A stretch of 64,000 nt of DNA, taken from Planctomycetota bacterium. GTDB taxonomy: Bacteria > Planctomycetota > B15-G4. The notes under the pieces are model-generated. The model did not search any database. It saw nothing but the letters and a program-made list of their open reading frames with translations, and was not told the origin of the DNA. Where the stretch lies: the NCBI GenBank assembly GCA_029259745.1, contig JAJDEO010000041.1:122795-186794 (forward strand), written 5' to 3'. The position numbers and the translations under genes are program-made. Shown piece by piece: positions 43,160 to 50,983 of the stretch (position 1 is the stretch's first letter; each line of letters begins with the position of its first letter).

Positions 43160-44086
43160 ATGGAGTTCGGCAAGCTCGCCTCCGTCGACCACGTCGACTT
43201 CACGCTCCCGCCCGACGCCGCGTCCACGGCTGCGTTGCTCGCACGCTCACCGCGTCCGCACGGCACCGAACCCGCCGTGCACATCGGAACGCCGCGCTGG
43301 TCGCACCCCGGGTACTTCGGCCTCATCTATCCGCCGGGCGCCAAGAAGGCCGACGCGCTCCACCACTACTCGCGCCAGTTCCGCGCGATCGAACTCAACA
43401 CCACCTACTACGGCGTGCAGCCCGGCTCGCTGCAGCGCTGGTCGGATGCCGCGCCCGACACCTTCCGCTTCTGCCCGAAGATACCCGCGACGATCTCGCA
43501 CGAGGCCGCGCTCGTCGACGTCGCGAGCGCGACGGAGCGCTTCTTCGAGCAGACGTCCGTCTTCGGCGACAAGCTCGGCTTGCACTGGCTGCTGCTCGCC
43601 CCCGACTTCGGCCCGCGCGACGCCGACACGCTCATCGCATTCCTGGAGCACGCCGCGCCGCTCGCACCGCTGGCCGTCGAGCTGCGTCACATCGACTGGT
43701 TCCGCGGGCCGACGCGCGCCCAGACCGTCGACGTCTTCGCGGCCATGGAAGACCTCGGCGTCGTCTCGGTCCTCACCGACGTCGCCGGGCGGCGCGACGT
43801 CCTGCACCAACGACTCACCGCGCCGGTCGCGATGCTGCGCCTCGTGGGCAACGGCCTGCACGCCACCGACACCGAACGCGCCGACGATTGGGCCCGACGC
43901 CTCGCCGCGTGGTTCGACGCTGGGCTCCACGAGGCCTACGTCTTCCTGCATCAGCCCGACGACGTCGAGCCCCTCAACGTCGAGTTCGCCGAGATCTTCG
44001 CCGCGGCGCTGAAGCATCACGCAGGCATCGACGCCGCGATCCCCACCCGCGTCGGCGACACGAGTCAGGGATCGCTGTTCGGGTGA
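43160..44086 (+). CDS. DUF72 family protein (YecE-like)
   Basis: A 308-residue TIM-barrel protein of the DUF72/YecE family. Biochemical function is not established. Characteristic segments are VHIGTPRWSHPGYFGLIYPP, HHYSRQFRAIELNTTYYGVQ, FRFCPKIPATISHEA, LAVELRHIDWF and AYVFLHQPDDVEPLN. The family often lies beside DNA-repair or nucleotide-hydrolysis genes; here it is 6 nt after the Nudix/MBL fusion, so co-transcription is likely. It ends 160 nt before mfd. Confidence 0.88.
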   Translation: MEFGKLASVDHVDFTLPPDAASTAALLARSPRPHGTEPAVHIGTPRWSHPGYFGLIYPPGAKKADALHHYSRQFRAIELNTTYYGVQPGSLQRWSDAAPDTFRFCPKIPATISHEAALVDVASATERFFEQTSVFGDKLGLHWLLLAPDFGPRDADTLIAFLEHAAPLAPLAVELRHIDWFRGPTRAQTVDVFAAMEDLGVVSVLTDVAGRRDVLHQRLTAPVAMLRLVGNGLHATDTERADDWARRLAAWFDAGLHEAYVFLHQPDDVEPLNVEFAEIFAAALKHHAGIDAAIPTRVGDTSQGSLFG

Positions 44087-44246
44087 CGCCGCCTTCGCCT
44101 CAGGGCACGAGTTCGATCGACACGGCGTTGCCGTCCTCCATGAACACGCCCGCACGACGCGGCCAGACGGCGCCATCGGCGGCCGACACCACCGCACACG
44201 CTCCGAGCTGCTATGTTTCGGGGCCTCCCGCCGCTCCGGACCCGCT

Positions 44247-47200
44247 GTGACCGACACGCTCCACGCCGCTCTCGAACCGCTGCGCGCCGCGCTCCGAGCC
44301 ACCGGTCCGATCCGACACGTCCTCGGCGACCTCGACCAACGCCACGAGGTCGGCGGGCTCTGGGCGTCCTCGTCAGCACTCGCAGCCGGCCTCTTCGCGC
44401 GAGCACGCGGCCAACGCTGTGTCGTCGTCGCGCCGACAGCCGAAACCGCCGACGCTCTCCTGCTCGACCTCCAAACACTGCACGGCGACCTCCCGGCGGC
44501 CGTGTTGCCGGTGGAAGACGACGGGTCGATCCTCGGTCCCGAATCGAAGGCGAACCGCTCCGAGCGACTCGTCGCCATCGCGTTCCTCGACGAGCCAGGC
44601 CCCGGCGTCCTCGTCGTCCCCGCCCCCGTCGTCTTCGAAGATCTGCCGGCCCCCGAGGGTGCCGCCTTCCCGATCACGCGCGGCGCGCACTTCGATCGCG
44701 AACGACTCATCGAGCGACTCGGCCTCGCGGGGTACACGCGCGAGACGATGGTGGCCGCGCCGGGCGAGTACTCACTGCGCGGCGACATCCTCGACATCTA
44801 CAGTTGGGTCGACACCTCGCCCGTGCGCATCGAGGTCTTCGACGACGAGGTCGAGGATCTGCGGCGCTTCTCCGTCGAGACGCAACGTTCGGTCGATGTC
44901 CTCGACGGCATCACGCTGCAGCTCGGCGACGGCAAGCCCGAAGGATCGCGCACGCTGTTCGACGTCATCGGCACCGAGCGTCACGTCGACATCCTCGACC
45001 CGCCGCGCATCCGCGACCGACTCTCCGAAGTGGCGTTCGAGCGCGACATCGCGCCGAGCAAGATCGAGTGGGCGCTCGGGCGTCTCGCCGAGGGTCCGGG
45101 CGTCACGATGCATTCGCTCTCGGGTGGCGCGGACGACATCGCGATCACGTCGGTGGGCGAGGATCGCCGACCGCTCGACGACGTGCTGGGTGATTGGATC
45201 GACGCCAACCGCCGCGTCGTCGTGCTCAGCGACAGCGAGGCCGAGAACGAGCGCCTCGCCGAGATGCTCACCGGCCGCGGCATCGAAGGGCCGCTGCTCA
45301 TGTACGCCGTCGGTCGCGCGTCGGCCGGGTTCGCGCTGCCGGACGGCCCGGTGCTCATCCATCACCACGAGCTCATCGGCCGTCGCGCCACGCGCCGCAC
45401 GCGCGCGCGCCGCGTCGTCGCGAGCCGCGCGCTGGGGAGCATCGACGAACTCCATCCCGGCGACACCGTCGTGCACCTCACGCACGGCGTCGCGATCTTC
45501 CGCGGCATGACGCGCCTCGAGCGCGAGCAGGGCGAGGAGGACTTCCTCCAGCTCGAGTTCGCCGAGGAGACGAAGGTCTTCGTGCCGGCCAGCCGCATCG
45601 ACCTCGTCGAGCGCTTCATCGGCGCCGAGGGTTCGTCACCCAAGCTCGACAAGATCGGCGGCAAGAGCTGGAGCCGCAAGAAGAGCAAGGTCGCCAAGGC
45701 CGTCGCGGACCTGGCCTCGCAGCTGCTCGAGACGCAGGCGAAGCGTGCGGCCGCCGACGGCGTCGAGCACCCGATGGCCGACGAGCTCCAGGTGCGTTTC
45801 GAACGAACCTTCCCCTACGAGGACACGCCCGACCAGGAGCAGAGCTGGCGCGAGATCAACGGCGACCTCGAGTCTCCGAAGACCATGGACCGCCTGCTCA
45901 TCGGCGACGTCGGCTTCGGCAAGACCGAAGTGGCCGTGCGCGCGGCGTACAAGTGCGTGCTCGGCGGGCGCCAGTGCGCCGTGCTCGTCCCCACGACGAT
46001 CCTCGCCGAGCAGCACTTCGAGACGTTCAGTCGGCGCATGGCCGAGGAGCCCGTGCGGCTCGAGGTCCTCTCGCGCTTCCGCACGACGAAAGAGCGCAAG
46101 GAAGTGCTCGCCGATCTCGTGAACGGCAAGGTCGACATCGTCATCGGCACGCACCGGCTGCTCAGCAAGGACGTCAAGTTCATGGACCTCGGCCTCGTCA
46201 TCGTCGACGAGGAGCAGCGCTTCGGTGTCACGCACAAGGAGCGCTTGAAGCAGCTGCGCGCGAGCGTCGATGTGTTGACGCTGTCGGCGACGCCGATCCC
46301 GCGCACGCTGCACATGGCGATGTCGGGGCTGCGCGACATCTCGTCGTTGAACACGCCGCCGCCCGGGCGTCGCACCGTGATCACGAAGGTGGCCTACGAC
46401 GACGACCAAGTGCTGCGCAAGGCGATCCTGCACGAGATCAACCGTGGCGGACAGGTGTACGTGCTGCACAACCGCGTGGCAGGGCTCGACCGGATCGCGG
46501 GTCGGATCGAGAAGCTCGTGCCGACGGCGAAGGTGGCGATCGGCCACGGGCAGATGCCCGGCACGGAGCTGCGCGACGTCATCGACGCGTTCACGAAGGG
46601 CGAGCGCAACGTCCTCGTCTGCACCACGATCGTGGAGTCGGGCGTCGACATCCCGCGCGCGAACACGCTGATCGTCACGGACGCCGAGCGCTACGGCCTC
46701 GCCGACATGCACCAGCTGCGCGGCCGCGTCGGGCGCGAGAACACGCAGGCCTACGCGTACTTCCTCACCGACCCGGGCAAGCCGCTCAGCGACCACAGCA
46801 AGCGCCGGCTCAAGGCGATCGAGGAGTTCCGGAGTCTCGGCGGCGGCATGCCGATCGCGCTGCGCGACCTCGAGCTGCGCGGCGCGGGGAACCTGCTCGG
46901 CTCGGAGCAGTCGGGCCACGTCATGGCCGTCGGGTACGACGTCTACTGCCGACTGCTCAAGAGCGCCGTGGAGCAGGCGCGCGGACGCAAGGTGAGCGAG
47001 GAGCCGGGGGAGATCGAAGTCGAGCTCGGCCTCACCGCGTTCTTGCCGAGCGACTACGTGCCCGACGAACGCGATCGCATGAACCTCCTGCGTCGCCTCT
47101 CGCACGCCGGCAAGCGCAAGCTCGACGCGCTCGAGCAGGAGCTGCTCGACCGCTTCGGTCGCATCCCCGAACCCGCCCGCGACCTGCTCGACCTCTTCCG

Positions 47201-47516
47201 CCTGCGACGTCTCGTGCGTCTGTCCGGCGTGACGTCGGTGCTCGTCGACGGCCTCGGCGGCGCCGTGATCACCGTCGGCAATGCCGAGGCGTACGGGAAG
47301 CGCGGGCCGTTCATGCCGCCCGAGGTCATCATCGTCGACGAGGCGCGCATGCGCTTGCCATGGCCGAAGAAGGCGAGCACGCCGCGAAGCCGACTGAAGC
47401 TGCTGCTGAAGAGGTTCGACGACGCCGCCCGCCGCACGCACAAGAGCGTCAAGGCCGCGGCGAAGGGTCGCGCCAGTACACCGCGCGGACGACGCCCCGT
47501 GCGCCGGCGTTCCTGA
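44247..47516 (+). CDS. mfd: Transcription-repair coupling factor
   Basis: A 1089-residue ATPase that removes RNA polymerase stalled at DNA lesions and recruits UvrA. Order: an N-terminal UvrB-like region (to about 330, with EYSLRGDILDIYSW); the RNA-polymerase-interacting domain (PGDTVVHLTHGVAIFRGMTR to PKLDKIGGKSWSRKKSKV); the RecG-like helicase with Walker A GDVGFGKTE (about 553), VDEEQRFG (about 653), LSATPIPRTL (about 680), VESGVDIPRANT and QLRGRVGRE; and the C-terminal regulatory domain from about 914. The last 45 residues form an extra Lys/Arg-rich tail. The GTG start is in line with the family, slightly shorter than E. coli Mfd (1148). A TATGTT hexamer lies 28 nt upstream. Confidence 0.97.
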   Translation: MTDTLHAALEPLRAALRATGPIRHVLGDLDQRHEVGGLWASSSALAAGLFARARGQRCVVVAPTAETADALLLDLQTLHGDLPAAVLPVEDDGSILGPESKANRSERLVAIAFLDEPGPGVLVVPAPVVFEDLPAPEGAAFPITRGAHFDRERLIERLGLAGYTRETMVAAPGEYSLRGDILDIYSWVDTSPVRIEVFDDEVEDLRRFSVETQRSVDVLDGITLQLGDGKPEGSRTLFDVIGTERHVDILDPPRIRDRLSEVAFERDIAPSKIEWALGRLAEGPGVTMHSLSGGADDIAITSVGEDRRPLDDVLGDWIDANRRVVVLSDSEAENERLAEMLTGRGIEGPLLMYAVGRASAGFALPDGPVLIHHHELIGRRATRRTRARRVVASRALGSIDELHPGDTVVHLTHGVAIFRGMTRLEREQGEEDFLQLEFAEETKVFVPASRIDLVERFIGAEGSSPKLDKIGGKSWSRKKSKVAKAVADLASQLLETQAKRAAADGVEHPMADELQVRFERTFPYEDTPDQEQSWREINGDLESPKTMDRLLIGDVGFGKTEVAVRAAYKCVLGGRQCAVLVPTTILAEQHFETFSRRMAEEPVRLEVLSRFRTTKERKEVLADLVNGKVDIVIGTHRLLSKDVKFMDLGLVIVDEEQRFGVTHKERLKQLRASVDVLTLSATPIPRTLHMAMSGLRDISSLNTPPPGRRTVITKVAYDDDQVLRKAILHEINRGGQVYVLHNRVAGLDRIAGRIEKLVPTAKVAIGHGQMPGTELRDVIDAFTKGERNVLVCTTIVESGVDIPRANTLIVTDAERYGLADMHQLRGRVGRENTQAYAYFLTDPGKPLSDHSKRRLKAIEEFRSLGGGMPIALRDLELRGAGNLLGSEQSGHVMAVGYDVYCRLLKSAVEQARGRKVSEEPGEIEVELGLTAFLPSDYVPDERDRMNLLRRLSHAGKRKLDALEQELLDRFGRIPEPARDLLDLFRLRRLVRLSGVTSVLVDGLGGAVITVGNAEAYGKRGPFMPPEVIIVDEARMRLPWPKKASTPRSRLKLLLKRFDDAARRTHKSVKAAAKGRASTPRGRRPVRRRS

Positions 47517-47595
47517 CGCACGCGTTCGGTTGCACAGGCACACTCGGTCACGCACGTCGCACTCGGAGCAGCTTCTCAGCAGGCTGCCGAACGCG

Positions 47596-47877
47596 CTACC
47601 CGCGCAGGCGCGTCACGACCCACCCGAGGACCGCGCCGGCGCAGGCATAGATGGCGCCGAGTCCGAGTGCCATGCGGAAGCCCAGCGGGCCGAAGTCGGT
47701 GGGATCGAGACCGACGGCGAGCCAGGTGGCCAGCTCGGGAATCGTTCCGTCCATCGCGAAGGCCGGAAGCACGACGGCGGCAACGATCATCCCGACGCCC
47801 ATCCCGATCGCGCCGCCTGTCTTGACGGCCTTCGTCTCGCCGACGGGGACCTCGTGGACCGTGGGTTGTTCTTCCAT
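47596..47877 (-). CDS. Small two-helix membrane protein, unknown
   Basis: A 93-residue protein that I do not recognise. It has an acidic/neutral N-terminus (MEEQPTVHEVPVGETKAVK) and then two clear membrane helices: GGAIGMGVGMIVAAVVLP and MALGLGAIYACAGAVLGWVV. It ends in TRLRG. The ATG at 47877 has a good Shine-Dalgarno (GGAGG, 8 nt away). It is convergent with mfd across 79 nt that contain a 9-bp inverted repeat (CGCGTTCGG 47521-47529, complement 47587-47595). It is 68 nt from the next small membrane gene on the same strand, possibly an operon. Confidence 0.7.
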   Translation of the reverse strand: MEEQPTVHEVPVGETKAVKTGGAIGMGVGMIVAAVVLPAFAMDGTIPELATWLAVGLDPTDFGPLGFRMALGLGAIYACAGAVLGWVVTRLRG

Positions 47878-47945
47878 CGCATGCGCCTCCGGGGTTGAAG
47901 ACCACTGACTGCGCATGCGAAACGCGCGATTTCACGCGCGCCGCG

Positions 47946-48257
47946 TCACTCGTCCTTCAACTCGATCCGAATCCCGCCGACGAAGCCGGCAACGACGTTG
48001 TAGACCACGGCCGTGACCAAGCCCGTGACCGCGCCCATCAATGGGTAGAGGAAGAGCGCAGCAACGAACCCGCCCATGCCAGGGCCTTGGTTTGCAGGAT
48101 GGAAACCGCCTGGATTCGAGTTCGAGACGATCGTGAATCCACCGCTCGTTCCGACGGCAAAACACGCCGCGAACGCGATTCCCACGAGGCCCACCGCCAG
48201 GTACATGACCGCCAACATCTTCGCGCATGACCACGGATCGATCCGCTTCAGCTCCAT
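47946..48257 (-). CDS. Small membrane protein with DUF3566-like N-terminus
   Basis: A 103-residue membrane protein starting ELKRIDPWSCAKMLAVMYLA, a pattern common to small bacterial membrane proteins related to DUF3566. The second membrane segment (GGFVAALFLYPLMGAVTGLV) leads into VVYNVVAGFVGGIRIEL, the typical C-terminal glycine-rich end of this group. Function is unknown. The Shine-Dalgarno GGGAG lies 8 nt before the ATG at 48257. It lies 40 nt downstream of the ankyrin gene and upstream of another small membrane gene on the same strand. Confidence 0.72.
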   Translation of the reverse strand: MELKRIDPWSCAKMLAVMYLAVGLVGIAFAACFAVGTSGGFTIVSNSNPGGFHPANQGPGMGGFVAALFLYPLMGAVTGLVTAVVYNVVAGFVGGIRIELKDE

Positions 48258-48297
48258 CCCTGTCTCCCTGAATCTGGGGCGTCGCGCTCCTCGCGCA

Positions 48298-49917
48298 CTA
48301 CGCGCCGAGTGCGATCCCGCCGCGACGCTTGAGCAGCTGTACGACCTCGTAGGCCGGCTCGTCGTCGAACAGAATCTCGAAGACGTGTTCGGCCTCAGCG
48401 CTGCGACCATCCAGGACATCGGAGATCTCGAGCGCGCGACCGAAGTGCTCGACCGGGTGGTCCTCGAGCAGCGTCGCGGCGACGAGACCGAGGGCCGTAG
48501 CCCCGTCGACGTCGCGTGCCGTGGCGTCGGCGCCGCGGCGCAAGAGCGTTTCGACGGCGCCGGGCTCGTGGGCGAGCGCGGCGTCCATGAGCGGCGTACG
48601 CTCGGCGGCATCGCGCGCCTCGATGTCGAGGCCGGCGTCGATGAGCCAGTCCGTGAGGTCGACGTGACCGCTCGAAGCCGCGAGGTGCAACGCCGTGTCG
48701 CCGTCTTCATCGATGATGCGCGGGTCGACACCGGCGGCGACCAAACGCTGCGCCAGGGCAACGATCTCGCGCGGGTCTTCGTCGTCGTGGAACGGCGCGG
48801 CGCAGAGCACCGTCAGCGCGTTGCCACCGCCGATCGCCACGTTGGGTGACGCCCCGCGATCAAGCAGAGCGTTCGCCCCGCCGACGCAACCGAGCGCCAG
48901 GTAGCGCGCGAACCGCGTCATGCCGTGCTTGTCGTAGTCGTCGAGCGAGACGCCCGCCGCGACCAAGACATCGACGCACTCGGGGACGACTTCGCGCGCA
49001 CGCAGTTGATGGCTCATGGCGTCGGCCTTGAAGACATCGCGTGCGAAAGGATCGGCGCCGGCCTCGAGCAGTGCGCGCAGTGCGTCGGGGTTGCGTTGCG
49101 TCATCAGGGCCGTTTTGCGATAGACCGACCGTGCGTTGACCTCGGCACCACCAGCGATCAGCGCACGGACGGCACCGACACTGCGGGCTTCCATGAGCGG
49201 CGTCGCCTCGCGCGCGAACGACCAGCAGTGCGCCTCGGCCCCCGCCTTGAGCAGCAGCGGAATGCAGTCGACAGCATCGGCACGCACCGCGGCGAAGAGC
49301 GGATCGTCTTCGTCCCAGAGTTCGAGGTAGGCCACGAGTCGGTGGATACCGCGCGGACGCGTCGGAGCGACGAGTGCACCGCGTCGCAGCAGCTCGGCGA
49401 CGCGCGCCGGGTCGCCGCGCTCGCAGGCGACGGTGAGCAGCGGCCGCAGATGCTCACGCTTCGGCGTGCGCGTGCCCGGCTGCTCGACTTCGACCCCACC
49501 GCGATGATGGACGTACTTCCAGCACAACACGTCGACGCCGTGCTTGGCCGCCGCGTCCACCGTCGCGACGAGCCGTTCGAGCCCACCATGAACCGGATCG
49601 CCGGGACCGGGACGCCCGCCGTGGTCGAGACGGAAACCGCCGCGCGCCGCGTACCAGGCCGCCGTCTCACCGACGGCGTTGTGGGCCAGCGGATCGGCGC
49701 CGGCGCGCAGGAGCAGGTCGACGATCTCGACGCCCTCGCAGCCGCCCTCGCCCGTCGCGGCCACCATCAGCGCGGTGACCTCGCTCTCGCGCGAGCCGTC
49801 CATCCACGTGACGATGACACGCCCGTCGATCGGGTCGCCGGCGGCAAGGCGCTCCTCGACCGCCGCCGGGTCTCCGGACCAGACCGCATCGTGGAGTGGT
49901 GAGTGGAACTTCGTCAT
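48298..49917 (-). CDS. Ankyrin repeat protein
   Basis: A 539-residue cytoplasmic protein made largely of ankyrin repeats. Recognisable ones are EVTALMVAATGEGGCEGVEI, PLLTVACERGDPARVAELLR, PLMEARSVGAVRALIAGGAE, TALHLAASSGHVDLTDWLID and TPLMDAALAHEPGAVETLLR. It probably mediates protein-protein contacts; the partner is not evident. There is no signal peptide or catalytic domain. The gene has no Shine-Dalgarno, but TATCCT lies exactly 6 nt before the ATG, the ideal spacing for leaderless initiation. Confidence 0.9.
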   Translation of the reverse strand: MTKFHSPLHDAVWSGDPAAVEERLAAGDPIDGRVIVTWMDGSRESEVTALMVAATGEGGCEGVEIVDLLLRAGADPLAHNAVGETAAWYAARGGFRLDHGGRPGPGDPVHGGLERLVATVDAAAKHGVDVLCWKYVHHRGGVEVEQPGTRTPKREHLRPLLTVACERGDPARVAELLRRGALVAPTRPRGIHRLVAYLELWDEDDPLFAAVRADAVDCIPLLLKAGAEAHCWSFAREATPLMEARSVGAVRALIAGGAEVNARSVYRKTALMTQRNPDALRALLEAGADPFARDVFKADAMSHQLRAREVVPECVDVLVAAGVSLDDYDKHGMTRFARYLALGCVGGANALLDRGASPNVAIGGGNALTVLCAAPFHDDEDPREIVALAQRLVAAGVDPRIIDEDGDTALHLAASSGHVDLTDWLIDAGLDIEARDAAERTPLMDAALAHEPGAVETLLRRGADATARDVDGATALGLVAATLLEDHPVEHFGRALEISDVLDGRSAEAEHVFEILFDDEPAYEVVQLLKRRGGIALGA

Positions 49918-49923
49918 GGCCGC

Positions 49924-49929
49924 AGGATA
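49924..49929 (-). promoter_or_regulatory. Candidate leaderless -10 (TATCCT)
   Basis: TATCCT on the minus strand ends exactly 6 nt before the ATG at 49917 of the ankyrin gene, with no Shine-Dalgarno in the gap. Confidence 0.45.
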
Positions 49930-49960
49930 ACGGCAGAGTCGCCGCGCGGACACAACACGC

Positions 49961-50983
49961 TCAGGCGCGACGCATGGATTCCAGCACGGCGCGGTCACCC
50001 GCCTGGCGCGCATCGAAGTCGGCGCGCGTCCGTTGCCCCGCCCAGCCTTCGGCGAGCATGACGTGGCCGCAGACGCCGCCGAGCGTGTTCCCCGGACCCG
50101 GCAAGACCAGCTGGTCGGGCGCAAACTCGCGCAGCGCCGTGCGCACCGTCGCCGTGAAATCGAAGGGCGTCGTGATCTGCTCGCCGAGCGTGTAGCGCCG
50201 CAACAGGGTGACGTGCGTGGAGCTCGGAGCGTGCACGCGGCCGAGCCCGTCGATGAGCGCGCACGACGGCGCATCGAACGGGACGTCGGCGAGCAGCGCC
50301 TGGGCACGCACGGCGACATCCGCCACGAAAGGCGTGTGATACGGACCGTGCTGAGCCAACCGGAAGGGATACGTGACTCGTCCCATCGTCACGGCCGGAA
50401 GGCTCGCCTCGAGCAGCTTGAGTCCCGCTGGCGTCCCCGCGAGGACAGCGTAGCCGCCCAGCTCGATGGACCGCTGCGCCTCGTCCCCGGCGGACTCCAA
50501 CGCGTCGTCGATCGCATGCAGCTTGGCCTCGTCGACGAGCCACTCATCCGTGATGCGCGGGTAGACGATCTGCCCGCCCTTGGCGGCGTCCTCCTGCAGA
50601 CGCGAGACCTGCTGCACGATGCGGAAGCCATCCGCGAACGACACGGTGCCCGCCACGGCCAGCGCCGTGTACCAGCCGAGCGAGTTGCCCCCCACGGCGA
50701 CGACGTCGTGCGTCCCCTTCGCGGCCTCGGCGTCGAGCATCGAGCAGAGGTAGATCAGCGGCGAGACGTTCGCGGGGCGCAGATGCAGCGCCGGGCGGAA
50801 GCGTTCGGCACCGTCGAGTTCGACGAGACTCGGCGCGTCTTCACCGGCGAGGATCTCGGCGCGTAACTCCTCGGCTTCAGCGACCCATGGGTGGTCGGCG
50901 GGTAGCGAGCCGAGGCTGGACTCGGTGTACGAACCGCGGCCGGGGCAGAGGACGACGGCGCGTGGCCGGCTCGTGGCAGTCAT
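49961..50983 (-). CDS. FabD-like acyltransferase
   Basis: A 340-residue protein of the malonyl-CoA:ACP transacylase (FabD/acyltransferase) fold. The nucleophile motif is VVAVGGNSLGWYTALAVAG with Ser101. The second catalytic residue is the His in GPYHTPFVAD (His216), as in FabD's conserved HSP/HTP element. ELVLPGPGN-like text near the C-terminus (QLVLPGPGNTLGG) matches the family. Loops differ from housekeeping FabD, so the acyl substrate may not be malonyl-CoA. The ATG at 50983 overlaps the stop of the E1 fusion gene (ATGA), so it is co-translated with a 2-oxoacid dehydrogenase. That suggests transfer of an acyl group derived from 2-oxo acids. Confidence 0.75.
   Translation of the reverse strand: MTATSRPRAVVLCPGRGSYTESSLGSLPADHPWVAEAEELRAEILAGEDAPSLVELDGAERFRPALHLRPANVSPLIYLCSMLDAEAAKGTHDVVAVGGNSLGWYTALAVAGTVSFADGFRIVQQVSRLQEDAAKGGQIVYPRITDEWLVDEAKLHAIDDALESAGDEAQRSIELGGYAVLAGTPAGLKLLEASLPAVTMGRVTYPFRLAQHGPYHTPFVADVAVRAQALLADVPFDAPSCALIDGLGRVHAPSSTHVTLLRRYTLGEQITTPFDFTATVRTALREFAPDQLVLPGPGNTLGGVCGHVMLAEGWAGQRTRADFDARQAGDRAVLESMRRA

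Noticed and set aside
45194..47650. Open frame of 818 codons on the plus strand
   Set aside because: It is in the wrong frame within mfd, is Arg-rich, and has no domain.
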